Origin: an uncultured Clostridia bacterium
Lineage (GTDB): Bacteria; Bacillota; Clostridia; Christensenellales; Borkfalkiaceae
Direction of reading: 5' to 3'
DNA: 64,000 bases
Assembly: GCA_934254825.1 (NCBI GenBank)
Contig: CAKQMB010000005.1
Span: 1 to 64,000 of the forward strand
How positions within the stretch are numbered: the first letter of the stretch is position 1; each line of letters begins with the position of its first letter. Position numbers and translations under genes: made by a program. Shown one piece after another: positions 18,766 to 28,047 of the stretch. Below the pieces are notes generated by a model. That model did no database searches, was not told the DNA's origin, and saw nothing but the letters and a program-made list of their open reading frames with translations.

Positions 18766-18813
18766 CCGCCCGAGGTTTGCGCCTGTTCGCAAACCTCGGG
18801 CGGTACTTTTTTT
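18766..18813. terminator. Bidirectional terminator between GH94 and murG
   Basis: A perfect 16-bp stem (18766-18781 with 18788-18803), 6-base loop and TTTTTTT at 18807. It sits between two convergent genes and can serve both. Confidence 0.9.
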
Positions 18814-18842
18814 GTTCAGCCGTTCCGGAACCGTTTCCCGAG

Positions 18843-19898
18843 CTAAAAATCGAGAAAAGAAATTACTTTCTCGTTCGCGGAACGGAAATCGAGTTTTTTG
18901 CACGCCGAGGAATAGCTTGCCGCTTTGCCGAAAAGCCTTTCTATCGAGTAAAGAAGAGAGTCGGCGTTGAGTTTTTCCTCTTTCAGAACGGAAATTACTC
19001 CTTTTTTGCGGAAATATTCGGCGTTTTCCACTTGATCTCCTCTCGAATTTCCTTTCGGCAGGGGTATCGCGAGAGTCGGGATCGTCAAGGCGATAAGTTC
19101 GAAAAGGGTGTTCGCGCCCGCCCTCGAAATACAGACGTCGGCAACCGCGTAAACCTCGCCCATATTCTCCGCAAATTCCGAAATATGAACGTTTTCGGGC
19201 GGGTTTCGAGTCACGGGCGTTTCGGCTTTGCCTTTGCCCGTGAGCCAGAAGACGTTGTATTTCGCCGCGAGTTCGGGCAAAACTTCCGAAACCGTTTCGT
19301 TGATCGCCGCGCTTCCCTGGCTTCCGCCCGTAACGAGAAGAGTTTTCTTGCGGCAATCGAACTTGTATTTGTTGTAAAGCTTTTGCTTTTCGCGGGGAAC
19401 AAACAGCGATTTATCGAGCGGAATACCCGTAAATTCTGCTTTTTTTATCCCCTCGGCGGTTTCGGGAAAACCCGTTAAAAGCCTTGCGGAATAACGGAGC
19501 GAAATTTTGTTCGCAAGCCCGAGCGTCAGATCCGATTCGTGCGAAATGACGGGTATTCCGAGTTTGTGCGCCGCGATAACCACGGGCAGAGCCACATAAC
19601 CGCCTTTTGAAAAAACAACGGTCGGTTTAAGGTTTTTAAGCAGTTTTTTCGCCGCGGAAACGGCGTTTAAAAGTCTGAACGGAATAAGCGTGTTTTTTAA
19701 GGTGAGTTTTCTTTCGAGTTTCACGGTCGGAACGTAAAAAAAAGTCACATTGTGCTTTTTTGCAAGCTTGCTTTCGATTTTGTCTTTCCCGCCGATATAA
19801 TAAATTTCGTCGAATTTCTTTCTTAAATCGGGCAGGAGCGAAAAACACGGCATACAATGCCCCGCGGTGCCTCCGCCCGTCAAAACTATAACTTTCAT
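18843..19898 (-). CDS. murG: MurG, UDP-GlcNAc:lipid I GlcNAc transferase
   Basis: Encodes a 351-residue GT28 enzyme that adds GlcNAc to lipid I to make lipid II on the inner face of the membrane, the last cytoplasmic step of peptidoglycan synthesis. Visible signatures are the N-terminal loop LTGGGTAGHCMPCF (6-19), FSKGGYVALPV, the acceptor-site motif HESD, TGGSQGS and SRAGANTLFE with the downstream PLPKGNSRGDQ. The HESD variant is the one found in Bacillus and Clostridium proteins. The gene stands alone here, outside a dcw cluster. Its start lies behind ggaaagataccg. Confidence 0.92.
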   Translation of the reverse strand: MKVIVLTGGGTAGHCMPCFSLLPDLRKKFDEIYYIGGKDKIESKLAKKHNVTFFYVPTVKLERKLTLKNTLIPFRLLNAVSAAKKLLKNLKPTVVFSKGGYVALPVVIAAHKLGIPVISHESDLTLGLANKISLRYSARLLTGFPETAEGIKKAEFTGIPLDKSLFVPREKQKLYNKYKFDCRKKTLLVTGGSQGSAAINETVSEVLPELAAKYNVFWLTGKGKAETPVTRNPPENVHISEFAENMGEVYAVADVCISRAGANTLFELIALTIPTLAIPLPKGNSRGDQVENAEYFRKKGVISVLKEEKLNADSLLYSIERLFGKAASYSSACKKLDFRSANEKVISFLDF

Positions 19899-19993
19899 CG
19901 GTATCTTTCCTTATTCATAGTATGAGCCGTAAAAGATAAAAGATAATTTCAGAGTAAATTTGCTTGATTTTGACAAAAATCTTTATAAACGGC

Positions 19994-20022
19994 TTGAAAA
20001 ACTTCGGTTTTTGTTATACAAT
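19994..20022 (+). promoter_or_regulatory. Promoter of the glpK operon
   Basis: TTGAAA (19994-19999) and TACAAT (20017-20022), 17-bp spacer, about 50 bp before glpK. Confidence 0.65.
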
Positions 20023-20072
20023 ATAAAAAGGAAATTCCTCAGTTTAAATTTTCTTTGCGAAAGGGGAGACAA

Positions 20073-21551
20073 ATGGCATATATTGTGGCGATAGACGAGG
20101 GAACGACGAGTACCCGCGCCGTATTGTACGATCTCGAAAAAAACAAAATAGTCGCGCAGAAATCGTCGGGGATAAAGCAGATTTATCCCGAACTCGGGTA
20201 CGTTGAAGAAAGCGCGTCCGAAATTTACGCCGAAACGCTCGCTTCGCTTATCGAAATTCTGGAAAGTTTAGACGATATAAGCGAAGTTAAAGGCATAGGC
20301 ATAACCAACCAGAGAGAAACGGTCATCGCCTGGGATAAAAAGACGGGTAAGCCGCTTTATAACGCGATCGTGTGGCAGTGCAGGCGGACGGCGGAATTTA
20401 TGGAGCGGATAAACGAAAAGTACGGCGAACTTATCCACCGCAAAACGGGGCTTGTGTGCGACGCGTATTTTTCGGCGAGCAAAATGAAATGGCTTATAGA
20501 CAACGTTCCCGAAATCAAAGCCAAAAACGAAAAGGGCGAACTGTGTTTCGGCACGGTGGACAGCTACCTTTGTTATAAGCTTACGAACGGAAAAGCTTTC
20601 GTTACCGACGTTACCAACGCTTCGAGAACTATGCTTTTTAACCTCGGAACGCTTTCGTGGGACGACGAACTTTCGGAAATTTTCGGCATATCGAAAAACT
20701 CGTTGCCGAAGATTATTATGTCCGACGAAACGGTCGGAGAGTTCGAATATAAGGGCGTGAAAATCCCCGTATGCGGCGTCGCGGGAGACCAGCAAGCCGC
20801 GCTTGTGGGGCAGGGGTGTTTAAGCGAAGGCGACAGCAAAATTACTTACGGCACGGGACTGTTTATGTTGTATAACACGGGCTATAAGTCGATTATCTCG
20901 CAAAAAGGGCTTGTAACGACAGTCGGTTACGGCATCGGCGGAAAGGTGTCTTACGCCTTTGAAGGGAGCGTTTTCAATGCGGGAAGCGCGGTGCAGTGGC
21001 TGAGAGACAATCTCGGATTTTTCCGCCGCTCGGACGAGAGCGAAAGCCTGGCAACGAGCGTAAAATCATCCGAGGGGGTGTACGTCGTTCCCGCGTTTAC
21101 GGGTCTCGGCGCGCCGTACTGGAATCCCGAAGCGAGAGGAATGATTACGGGTCTGACCCGTTCGTCCGCAAAAGCGCACATAACGCGCGCGACTTTGGAG
21201 GCGATAGCTTATTCCGCAAAAGACCTCGTCTGCGTTATGGAAGAGGAAAGCGGCGGAAAACTTTCCGAGCTTAAATGCGACGGCGGCGCGTCCTCGAACG
21301 ATTTTCTGATGGATTTTCAGGCAAATCTTATCGGTGTGAACGTGAACAGACCCGAGGAAAAGGAAAGCACGGCGCTCGGCGCGGCGTATCTTTGCGCGGT
21401 CGGGTTAGGACTTATAAAACCCGAAGACATATCGTCGCTTCGGATTTGCGAGAAGCTTTTCACGCCGAAAAACGATAGCGAAGAAAAAGAAAAATACAAA
21501 AAATTATACGATGGCTGGAAAAAAGCCGTAAAGAGGTGTTTATATGACTGA
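20073..21551 (+). CDS. glpK: Glycerol kinase
   Basis: Encodes a 492-residue FGGY-family kinase that phosphorylates glycerol to glycerol 3-phosphate with ATP. Signatures: DEGTTSTR (8-15), the substrate region WQCRRTAEF, GDQQAALVGQGC (about 238) and GTGLFML in the ATPase core, and CDGGASSNDFLMDFQ near the C-terminus. The start at 20073 is chosen because it follows AAGGGGAG and matches the family N-terminus; an in-frame TTG at 20055 is less likely. It overlaps the next gene by 8 bases, so glycerol use is coupled to a lipase-like hydrolase. No glycerol facilitator gene is in the window. Confidence 0.94.
   Translation: MAYIVAIDEGTTSTRAVLYDLEKNKIVAQKSSGIKQIYPELGYVEESASEIYAETLASLIEILESLDDISEVKGIGITNQRETVIAWDKKTGKPLYNAIVWQCRRTAEFMERINEKYGELIHRKTGLVCDAYFSASKMKWLIDNVPEIKAKNEKGELCFGTVDSYLCYKLTNGKAFVTDVTNASRTMLFNLGTLSWDDELSEIFGISKNSLPKIIMSDETVGEFEYKGVKIPVCGVAGDQQAALVGQGCLSEGDSKITYGTGLFMLYNTGYKSIISQKGLVTTVGYGIGGKVSYAFEGSVFNAGSAVQWLRDNLGFFRRSDESESLATSVKSSEGVYVVPAFTGLGAPYWNPEARGMITGLTRSSAKAHITRATLEAIAYSAKDLVCVMEEESGGKLSELKCDGGASSNDFLMDFQANLIGVNVNRPEEKESTALGAAYLCAVGLGLIKPEDISSLRICEKLFTPKNDSEEKEKYKKLYDGWKKAVKRCLYD
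20883..20895 (+). repeat. 13-mer TATAAGTCGATTA, copy 2
   Basis: Lies inside glpK, where it is translated as part of ...YKSII..., showing that the motif is tolerated within a conserved coding sequence. Confidence 0.85.
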
Positions 21552-22470
21552 GAAATCTTTTGTTTCTTACGACGGAAAAAAAGTCGGTTACAGAGAATGG
21601 ATGCCGACCGAGCCTAAGGGGCTTGTGCAGATCGCTCACGGAATGGCTGAAAGCACGGCGAGATACGAGGAGTTTGCCGAATATCTCAAAAACCGCGGTT
21701 TTTTGGTTTTCGGAGACGATCACAGAGGTCACGGACTTACCGATCCCGGGAGAAAAGGGTATTCGGACGGGGAAATGTTCGAGGATACGCTTAAAGATAT
21801 GGCGACGCTCACGAGAATGTACAGGGAAAATTATCCCGATCTGCCGTTCGTTATTTTCGGGCATAGTTACGGCTCGTTTTTAACGCAGGCTTATATCGAG
21901 CGTTACCCCGAAAACGCCTGCGCGGCGGTTTTGTGCGGAAGCGCGTATCTTCATAACGCCTCGTCGTTTTTCGGTAAAATAGTCGCTTCGATGAGCTGCG
22001 CGTTCGGAAACAGCAAAAAGCCCGCGAATTTCATCGCGAAAAACTCTTTCGGCGTGTACAATAAAAGATGCAAAGAGGGAACTTTCATTTCGTCGCTTAT
22101 CGAGGAGTGCGAAAAATACGACGCTCACCCCGACTGTAATTTTATTCTGTCTTACGCGTTTTATAAATCGTTTTTTAAAAATCTCGCTAAGAATTACAAG
22201 AAAAAATACTATAAAAACGTGCGGACGGATATGCCGATGCTGATTATTTCGGGAAAAGACGACCCCGTCGGCGGCTACGGCAAACTCGTGGATAAGCTCT
22301 ACGATTTTTACAAGCATAAAGTCGGCGTGGAAAAGGTCGAAAAAGTGCTTTACGACGGCGTGAGACACGAACTTTTAAACGACGTTTCCAAGGCGGACGC
22401 ATACAAAAAAATAGGCGACTTTTTGGAAAACGCCGTTTGCGCCGAAAGACGGGAAACCGATGCCGAATAA
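21544..22470 (+). CDS. Alpha/beta hydrolase, monoacylglycerol lipase/lysophospholipase-like
   Basis: Encodes a 308-residue serine hydrolase. Visible are the oxyanion region QIAHGMAEST (about 29-38), the nucleophile elbow GHSYGS (about 106-111), a candidate catalytic Asp in GKDDPVGG (about 238) and His in VRHELLND (about 275). The sequence follows the monoacylglycerol lipase/lysophospholipase group (Hydrolase_4), which releases glycerol or a glycerol ester from a lipid. Its start overlaps the end of glpK by 8 bases and its end overlaps cca by 11, so the three are cotranslated. Feeding glycerol to GlpK is a reasonable inference. No signal peptide is present. Confidence 0.85.
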   Translation: MTEKSFVSYDGKKVGYREWMPTEPKGLVQIAHGMAESTARYEEFAEYLKNRGFLVFGDDHRGHGLTDPGRKGYSDGEMFEDTLKDMATLTRMYRENYPDLPFVIFGHSYGSFLTQAYIERYPENACAAVLCGSAYLHNASSFFGKIVASMSCAFGNSKKPANFIAKNSFGVYNKRCKEGTFISSLIEECEKYDAHPDCNFILSYAFYKSFFKNLAKNYKKKYYKNVRTDMPMLIISGKDDPVGGYGKLVDKLYDFYKHKVGVEKVEKVLYDGVRHELLNDVSKADAYKKIGDFLENAVCAERRETDAE

Positions 22471-23848
22471 TTTAAGCATAAGCGATAAAACAGCGGAAGA
22501 TCCGCCGATAAAACTTCCCGAAACGATAAAATTCGTTCTCGACAAACTCGAAGAAAATGGGTTTTCGGCTTATGCGGTCGGCGGGGCGGTGAGAGATTAC
22601 ATTCTCGGAAATCCCGTAAACGACTGGGACGTGACTACCGCCGCGCTTCCCGAAGAGACCGAAAAAGTTTTTTCGGATTTTAAAGTCGTTCGGACGGGAA
22701 TAAAGCACGGAACGATAACCGTCATCGTGAAAGATCTGCCCGTCGAGATAACGACTTTTCGGAAAGAAAGCGGCTACACGGACAATCGTCACCCCGACAA
22801 AGTGGAATTCGTGAGCGATCTCGCCGAGGATTTAAAGCGCAGAGACTTTACCGTAAATTCGCTTGCTTACAACGAAAAAGAGGGTTTAATCGACTTATAC
22901 GGCGGCTTATCCGACTTAAACAGCGGAATTATCCGTACCGTGGGAGACCCTTGCGAGAGGTTTTCCGAGGACGCTTTGAGAATTTTAAGAGCCGTTCGGT
23001 TTTCTTCCAAACTCGGATTTTCGATCGAAGAAAAAACTTACTCGGCGGCGAAAGAACTTAAAGAAAATCTTAAAAACGTGTCTGCGGAAAGGATTTTTTC
23101 GGAGTTCATGAAAACCCTTTGCGGGAAAAACGTTAAAAATGCGCTTTTGAATTATCGCGAGATAATAACCGAAATTATCCCCGAGATGAAACCGTGCGTA
23201 GGGTTCGAGCAACATAGCAAGTGGCATTTGTACGACGTTTACGAGCATATCGTCCGTTCCGTCGAGCATATAAAGCCTTTGCCCGAGCTTCGCGCGGCTA
23301 TGTTTTTCCACGATATCGGAAAGCCGGATTGCTTTTTCACGAGAGACGGCGAAGGGCATTTTTACGGTCACGCCGAAATTTCCGCCCAAAAAACGGACAA
23401 AATTTTAAGGAGGCTGAAAGCTTCGACGGCGCTGAGGGAAGAAGTCGTTTTTCTCGTTAAAAATCACGATATCCGCATTTCGGAGTCGGAGATAAAAATC
23501 AAAAAAACGCTTAATAAAACAGGTGAAGAACGATTTTTCCGCCTTCTGGACGTAAAAGAAGCCGACAATGCGGCGCAAGGAACTCTTCTTGCAAAAAAAG
23601 AAGGGGAAAATATCGAAAAAATAAGAATTATCGCCCGCAAAATCATCGACAGGGGCGAAGTTTACAATATAAAACAACTGAAAATAGGCGGCGAAGACCT
23701 TATCGAAGTCGGATTTTCGGGTAAAGAAATAGGCGAAGAAGCGGAAAGGCTTTTAAACGCCTGCATGGAAAACAGGCTCGGAAACGACAAAGAAAAATTG
23801 AAAGCCGCTGCCGAAAAAGATTTAGCAAAACTCAGAAAGAAAAATTGA
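22460..23848 (+). CDS. cca: CCA tRNA nucleotidyltransferase
   Basis: Encodes a 462-residue class II nucleotidyltransferase that adds or repairs the 3'-CCA of tRNA. The head domain shows AVGGAVRDYILGN (about 38-50), the metal-binding DWD, and RRDFTVNSLAYN. The C-terminal part carries an HD-type domain (FFHDIGKP ... GHAEISAQ), as in bacterial CCA enzymes with phosphohydrolase activity. The start overlaps the upstream hydrolase by 11 bases; the ribosome site GACGGGAAACCG is modest, consistent with coupling. Confidence 0.92.
   Translation: MPNNLSISDKTAEDPPIKLPETIKFVLDKLEENGFSAYAVGGAVRDYILGNPVNDWDVTTAALPEETEKVFSDFKVVRTGIKHGTITVIVKDLPVEITTFRKESGYTDNRHPDKVEFVSDLAEDLKRRDFTVNSLAYNEKEGLIDLYGGLSDLNSGIIRTVGDPCERFSEDALRILRAVRFSSKLGFSIEEKTYSAAKELKENLKNVSAERIFSEFMKTLCGKNVKNALLNYREIITEIIPEMKPCVGFEQHSKWHLYDVYEHIVRSVEHIKPLPELRAAMFFHDIGKPDCFFTRDGEGHFYGHAEISAQKTDKILRRLKASTALREEVVFLVKNHDIRISESEIKIKKTLNKTGEERFFRLLDVKEADNAAQGTLLAKKEGENIEKIRIIARKIIDRGEVYNIKQLKIGGEDLIEVGFSGKEIGEEAERLLNACMENRLGNDKEKLKAAAEKDLAKLRKKN
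22887..22899 (-). repeat. 13-mer TATAAGTCGATTA, copy 3
   Basis: Lies within cca on the minus strand, read on the plus strand as TAATCGACTTATA, coding ...LIDLYGG.... Confidence 0.85.
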
Positions 23849-23858
23849 AACAGATTTG

Positions 23859-23877
23859 AAAAGTGAGCCTATAAGTC
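23859..23877 (+). repeat. Diverged 13-mer copy with extended left flank
   Basis: AAAAGTGAGCCTATAAGTC is identical to 7077-7095; the remainder reads CGTTA instead of GATTA. It lies in the 50-bp gap between cca and uvrC. Confidence 0.7.
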
Positions 23878-23898
23878 CGTTAACAAGGGTTTTTTAAG

Positions 23899-25737
23899 AT
23901 GAACGAAGTGCTTGAAAGCAAAATAAAAATGCTGCCGACCTCTCCGGGGGTCTACGTTATGCTTGACAAAAACGGGCAGATAATATACGTCGGCAAAGCC
24001 AAGGTTTTGAAAAACAGAGTAAAGCAATATTTTTACTCCACTCAAAAACCCGAGAAAGTCGCGGCAATGGTTTCAAACATCGCCGACTTTTACTATATAA
24101 TAACCGAGTCCGAAATCGACGCTTTGTCGCTTGAAAACAACCTTATCAAAAAGCATAAGCCGAGATACAATATTCTTCTTAAAGACGATAAAACGTACCC
24201 CTACATAAAGGTCGATCTGAAAGCGAAATTTCCGACGTTTACGGTAACGAGAAAAATAAAACGCGACGGCGCGAGATATTTCGGTCCGTTTATGGGCGGG
24301 GTGAACGTTAAAGACACGCTCGAAATCATCAACACGGCGTTTATGATAAGACCCTGTCGTACTGTTATCGATCCCGAAAAACCGAAAAGGGAATGCCTTA
24401 ATTACCATATCGGGAAATGTCTCGCCCCATGCGCGGGGAAATGTACGGAAAAAGAGTACGACGAAAGAGTTCGTTTAGCTCTCGATTTTTTGGGCGGAGA
24501 CGACGACAGAGTCGAAGAGATTTTAAGGGAGCGAATGGAAAGATGCTCCGAGATAGAGGAATTCGAGCTTGCGCTTTCGTATAGAGACAAGCTGAAAATG
24601 CTCGATAAAATCAAGCTCAGAAGAATTACCGCGCTTAACCGCTTCGTAAACGCAGACGTTATAGCCGTCGCGACGAACGGGGTTTACGCGGCGGTAAATA
24701 TGCTGTTTATCCGCAGCGGAAGAATGCAGGGCGGAAAAAACTTCGCCGTATCGGACGCGGAAGAGGATAACGGCGAGAGACTGTCCTCGTTTATAACGCA
24801 GTATTACGCTTCGGGCGTGGAACTTCCCGACGAGATCATGATTTCCGCCCCCGTGCAGGACGCCGAAGCCCTTTCGGGGTATTTCAAAAAGGAATTTTCG
24901 AAGTCCGTCGGAATTTACGTTCCCGAGAGGGGCGACAAGAGGAAACTCGTAGAAATGGCGACCGAAAACGCCGAGGATTATCTCGAAAAGGAAGTCGACA
25001 GGATAAAGCACAAGGACGATATGACGACGGCGGCGTGCCTGAAAATGAAAAAGCTTTTGTCTTTGAAAAACGTTCCGAAAAGAATCGAGTGTTACGATAT
25101 TTCGCATATAAGCGGCGTGGATAAAGTCGGCTCGATGGTCGTGTTTACGGACGGCGAAGCCGATAAAACGGAATACAGGCGTTTCCGCATAAAAACCGTT
25201 GAGGGGTCGGACGATTTCGCGTGTTTAAAAGAGGTTTTGTCGAGAAGGATTTCAAAGCTCGGCACCGAGGAAGAAGAGAAGTTCAAAAAGCCCGACCTTA
25301 TCGTTATCGACGGCGGCAAAGGACAGCTTTCGTCCGTGGAAGAGGTTTTTCTCGAAAAAGGGATAACCGATATCGATCTTATTTCGCTCGCGAAAAAAGA
25401 AGAGGAAATTTTCACTCTTTCCTCGCCCGAACCGATAGTTTTGCCGAGGAGAGATTATTGTCTCAGGCTCCTTCAAAGGCTCAGAGACGAAGCGCACAGA
25501 TTTGCGATAACCTATCACCGCCACACGCACGAGAAGACAAATCTTCAATCCGAACTTACCAAAATCGAGGGCATAGGCGAGAAGAAGAGAAAAGCTCTCA
25601 TCGAAAAATTCGGAAGCCTTGAAAACATAAAACGGGCGAGCAAAGAAGAACTCAAAGAAACCGAGGGCATAGGCGACAAACAAGCCGAAGCCGTTATAGC
25701 ATATTTTCACGAACAAAAAGGAGAAAACGATCAATGA
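23899..25737 (+). CDS. uvrC: UvrC, excinuclease ABC subunit C
   Basis: Encodes a 612-residue nuclease that makes both incisions in nucleotide excision repair with UvrB. Domains in order: GIY-YIG nuclease (PGVYVMLDKNGQIIYVGKA, about 15-33), a Cys-rich middle, the UVR motif that contacts UvrB (about 205-235), the RNase H-like nuclease (ECYDISHISG near 396, DGGKGQ) and two C-terminal helix-hairpin-helix motifs. Length is normal. No LexA box is seen upstream. Its TGA overlaps the hprK ATG (ATGA). Confidence 0.95.
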   Translation: MNEVLESKIKMLPTSPGVYVMLDKNGQIIYVGKAKVLKNRVKQYFYSTQKPEKVAAMVSNIADFYYIITESEIDALSLENNLIKKHKPRYNILLKDDKTYPYIKVDLKAKFPTFTVTRKIKRDGARYFGPFMGGVNVKDTLEIINTAFMIRPCRTVIDPEKPKRECLNYHIGKCLAPCAGKCTEKEYDERVRLALDFLGGDDDRVEEILRERMERCSEIEEFELALSYRDKLKMLDKIKLRRITALNRFVNADVIAVATNGVYAAVNMLFIRSGRMQGGKNFAVSDAEEDNGERLSSFITQYYASGVELPDEIMISAPVQDAEALSGYFKKEFSKSVGIYVPERGDKRKLVEMATENAEDYLEKEVDRIKHKDDMTTAACLKMKKLLSLKNVPKRIECYDISHISGVDKVGSMVVFTDGEADKTEYRRFRIKTVEGSDDFACLKEVLSRRISKLGTEEEEKFKKPDLIVIDGGKGQLSSVEEVFLEKGITDIDLISLAKKEEEIFTLSSPEPIVLPRRDYCLRLLQRLRDEAHRFAITYHRHTHEKTNLQSELTKIEGIGEKKRKALIEKFGSLENIKRASKEELKETEGIGDKQAEAVIAYFHEQKGENDQ

Positions 25738-26672
25738 AACCTACAAAAGTCGCAAACGATATAGTTACGGTAAGCGTTGCGGAATTCGCGCGCGCGCTCG
25801 ATCTCGAAGTCGTGTTCGAGGGAAGAGGAGAAGTCCCGCTTCAATCGATAAGCGTTTCCCGCCCGGGGTTGCAACTTTCGGGCTATTTAAAACATTTCGA
25901 CGCAACGAGAATTCAGGTTCTCGGGCATGCCGAAAAGGAATATTTAAGAGAACTCGGCAAGGAAAAACGCCTTTCTATGATAGAGGCGTTGTTCGAGAGA
26001 AACATTCCGTGCCTTATAATCGCGAGAGGACTCGAATTTTCGGAAGAAATAATCGAGGGCGCGAAAAAATATAATTGCCCGCTGTTCGGTTCGCCGAAAA
26101 TCACGACGGTTTTAATAAACGACATCACGATTTATCAAAGCGAAATTTTAGCGCCCACGGAGGTTATGCACGGCGTTTTGGTTGACGTTTTCGGCGTGGG
26201 AATACTAATAACGGGTAAATCCGGCGTAGGAAAGAGCGAGATCGCGCTCGAACTCGTCAACCGCGGGCATCGTCTCATCGCGGACGACTCCGTAATCATC
26301 AAAAACATAAACGACCAGCTTATCGGAAAGTCTCCCGAAAAAATCCGTTATTATATGGAAATAAGGGGTATCGGAATAATCAATATTCAGAGAATGTTCG
26401 GTCCGGGCGCGGTAAGACCCGATAAAGGCGTGGACATAATCGCCGAGCTTTCCCCTTGGGAACAAGGCAAAAATTACGACCGTATCGGCATAAACGAGCA
26501 GTACGAGGAAATTCTCGGGATAAATATTCAGAAAGTCGTTATCCCCGTAACGCCCGGGCGTAATATCCCGATAGTTTTGGAAACCGCCGCGCGTAAATTC
26601 AGGCTCAAACAGGAAGGTTACGACCCTGCTTCCGACCTTATGCAAAGCGTTTTCGGCGCGGGCGAAGAATAA
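25734..26672 (+). CDS. hprK: HPr kinase/phosphorylase
   Basis: Encodes a 312-residue bifunctional enzyme that phosphorylates HPr on Ser46 with ATP and removes that phosphate, setting carbon catabolite repression in Firmicutes. The C-terminal catalytic domain has the P-loop GKSGVGKSE (about 160-168), the IADDSV segment and the HprK signature MEIRGIGIINI (about 208-218). Length matches the family. It is joined to uvrC by a 4-base stop/start overlap. Confidence 0.95.
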   Translation: MKPTKVANDIVTVSVAEFARALDLEVVFEGRGEVPLQSISVSRPGLQLSGYLKHFDATRIQVLGHAEKEYLRELGKEKRLSMIEALFERNIPCLIIARGLEFSEEIIEGAKKYNCPLFGSPKITTVLINDITIYQSEILAPTEVMHGVLVDVFGVGILITGKSGVGKSEIALELVNRGHRLIADDSVIIKNINDQLIGKSPEKIRYYMEIRGIGIINIQRMFGPGAVRPDKGVDIIAELSPWEQGKNYDRIGINEQYEEILGINIQKVVIPVTPGRNIPIVLETAARKFRLKQEGYDPASDLMQSVFGAGEE

Positions 26673-26724
26673 TTATTCGTTGCGGTAAGTATGCCGGGCA
26701 AGGTTTGTATTATTCGGCATAAAA

Positions 26725-26773
26725 CCCCGCCCGGACACGGAAATTTTTCCGTGTCCGGGCGGGGTGATTTTTT
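26725..26773. terminator. Bidirectional terminator after hprK
   Basis: CCCCGCCCGGACACGGAAA pairs with the complementary arm ending at 26764, with AAAA before and ATTTTTTT after. It lies between convergent genes. Confidence 0.92.
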
Positions 26774-26786
26774 TGCACCGGATCGT

Positions 26787-27725
26787 TTAAATTCCGTCCG
26801 AAGTGACGGTTATGTTGTCTATGAGCCTTCCCGTGACGTTGAGACGGGCGTATTCCGCCTTGTCTTCGTATAGAAGCGTGACGTAATCGCTCGGCTTGAA
26901 ATGCGGCGGCGGAAGAACGGAAACGAAATTGCCCGCAAAGGCTTTCAGATCTTCCGCCCTCGGGCGGAGCCTCGGAGCAAGGAAGTCGGTCGGAGTTCTG
27001 CCGAGTTTCAGTTCCTCGAAGAATGCGTAAGGCAAAAGTTTTTCGGGGAGAGAATAGGGTTCTCTTTTTCTGCGGATTTCGGCTTTTTCTATTTTTACGC
27101 CGTCCGAAAAATTCCAGTATGTGGTAACGGTGTGCTTTAAAATATCGTTTTTGGTTTCGGTTAAAACCACTTTGTCGCTATGGGCGTCGTAGCCGTCGCA
27201 CGGGCGTTTGAAAATCGTTTTTATTCCGTCGTCGGAAAGCTCGAAACCGTATGCCGCCGTTTTTTTGTCGGATAAAAAGGCGAGGATATATGCTTTTCCG
27301 TTAAAATAAGCCTTTTCGAGATTTAAAGCCGACGGCAAAAACGGTACGCCTTCGGTAATTTTTTCTTTTCCGCATTTCAAAGATATCTTAACGCCGTTTT
27401 CTATGTAAACCCGAATTTCGGCTTGAAAATCGCCTGCTTGTTCGACTTTGAAAAACAGTTCTTTGAAGTCCGCGAAAGCGCGCTTGCAAAACGACGGAAT
27501 AATCAAAAAGCCGCCGTATAAGTCGATTATCTTGATATTTTTGTTGTCATCGAGCAGTTTTTCGTCCCATAAAAAACACGTTTCGTCGTAAGAGGGGGTA
27601 AGCGGGATAAACTCGTAAAATCCCTTTTTGTTCGGGAAAACGGAATAGTTTTCGCTCGCCCGCCCGACGTATTCTCCGTTATATTTGACCGCGCATGGCA
27701 ATGTCGATAGAAAATATAAATACAT
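26787..27725 (-). CDS. Uncharacterized protein
   Basis: Encodes 312 residues with no signal peptide and no clear membrane segment. I do not recognise a named family. The N-terminus (LPCAVKYNGEYVGRASENYS) resembles a small motif seen at the start of other clostridial proteins of unknown role, in which a short 'NGEYVG' strand precedes a beta-rich region. The whole sequence alternates short hydrophobic strands, suggesting a beta-rich soluble protein. The minus strand has a candidate promoter (TTGACA at 27782-27777, TACATA at 27760-27755). It is convergent with hprK and divergent from the small coiled-coil gene. Confidence 0.7.
   Translation of the reverse strand: MYLYFLSTLPCAVKYNGEYVGRASENYSVFPNKKGFYEFIPLTPSYDETCFLWDEKLLDDNKNIKIIDLYGGFLIIPSFCKRAFADFKELFFKVEQAGDFQAEIRVYIENGVKISLKCGKEKITEGVPFLPSALNLEKAYFNGKAYILAFLSDKKTAAYGFELSDDGIKTIFKRPCDGYDAHSDKVVLTETKNDILKHTVTTYWNFSDGVKIEKAEIRRKREPYSLPEKLLPYAFFEELKLGRTPTDFLAPRLRPRAEDLKAFAGNFVSVLPPPHFKPSDYVTLLYEDKAEYARLNVTGRLIDNITVTSDGI
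27517..27529 (+). repeat. 13-mer TATAAGTCGATTA, copy 4
   Basis: Lies within the uncharacterized minus-strand gene, where it is read antisense to the motif and encodes ...IIDLYGG.... The same peptide IDLYGG is produced by copy 3 in cca. Confidence 0.85.
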
Positions 27726-27792
27726 ACTACAAAATATTCAAAAATTTTCGTATATATGTATCGCGGATAAAAAATATGTCAATAATCGGAAT

Positions 27793-28047
27793 ATGGAAAT
27801 AGATTTCAAAAGTTTCGCGGACGGAAGAAAAGCCGCAAAAGCCGACAAAAAAGACTTGATTTTAGAACAATTAAAAGCCGAAATAAATTTGTTTTACGAC
27901 AAAATCGCAAATCGGTTGAGAAAAGAAAACGCCGTTTTAAAGGCGGAGATAAAAAGGCTCGAAAAAGAAAACGCCGGGTTAAAAATCGAGAACGAAGCTT
28001 TTAACCGAGCGTTGAAAAATAGCGCAAGCGAGCAAAATCAAGAGTAA
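27793..28047 (+). CDS. Small coiled-coil protein
   Basis: Encodes 84 residues from the ATG at 27793; an in-frame upstream start would run into the divergent gene. Residues about 20-75 form a strongly charged heptad-like coiled coil with repeated KAEI-x-RLEKEN. No family assigned. The ribosome site is weak (atcggaat). Its 3' end overlaps the convergent ChrA gene by 10 bases. A cell-division or scaffold role is possible but unsupported. Confidence 0.6.
   Translation: MEIDFKSFADGRKAAKADKKDLILEQLKAEINLFYDKIANRLRKENAVLKAEIKRLEKENAGLKIENEAFNRALKNSASEQNQE

Noticed and set aside
23849..23898. LexA box in front of uvrC
   Set aside because: None is present; the only LexA-type palindrome found in the window is at 53554.
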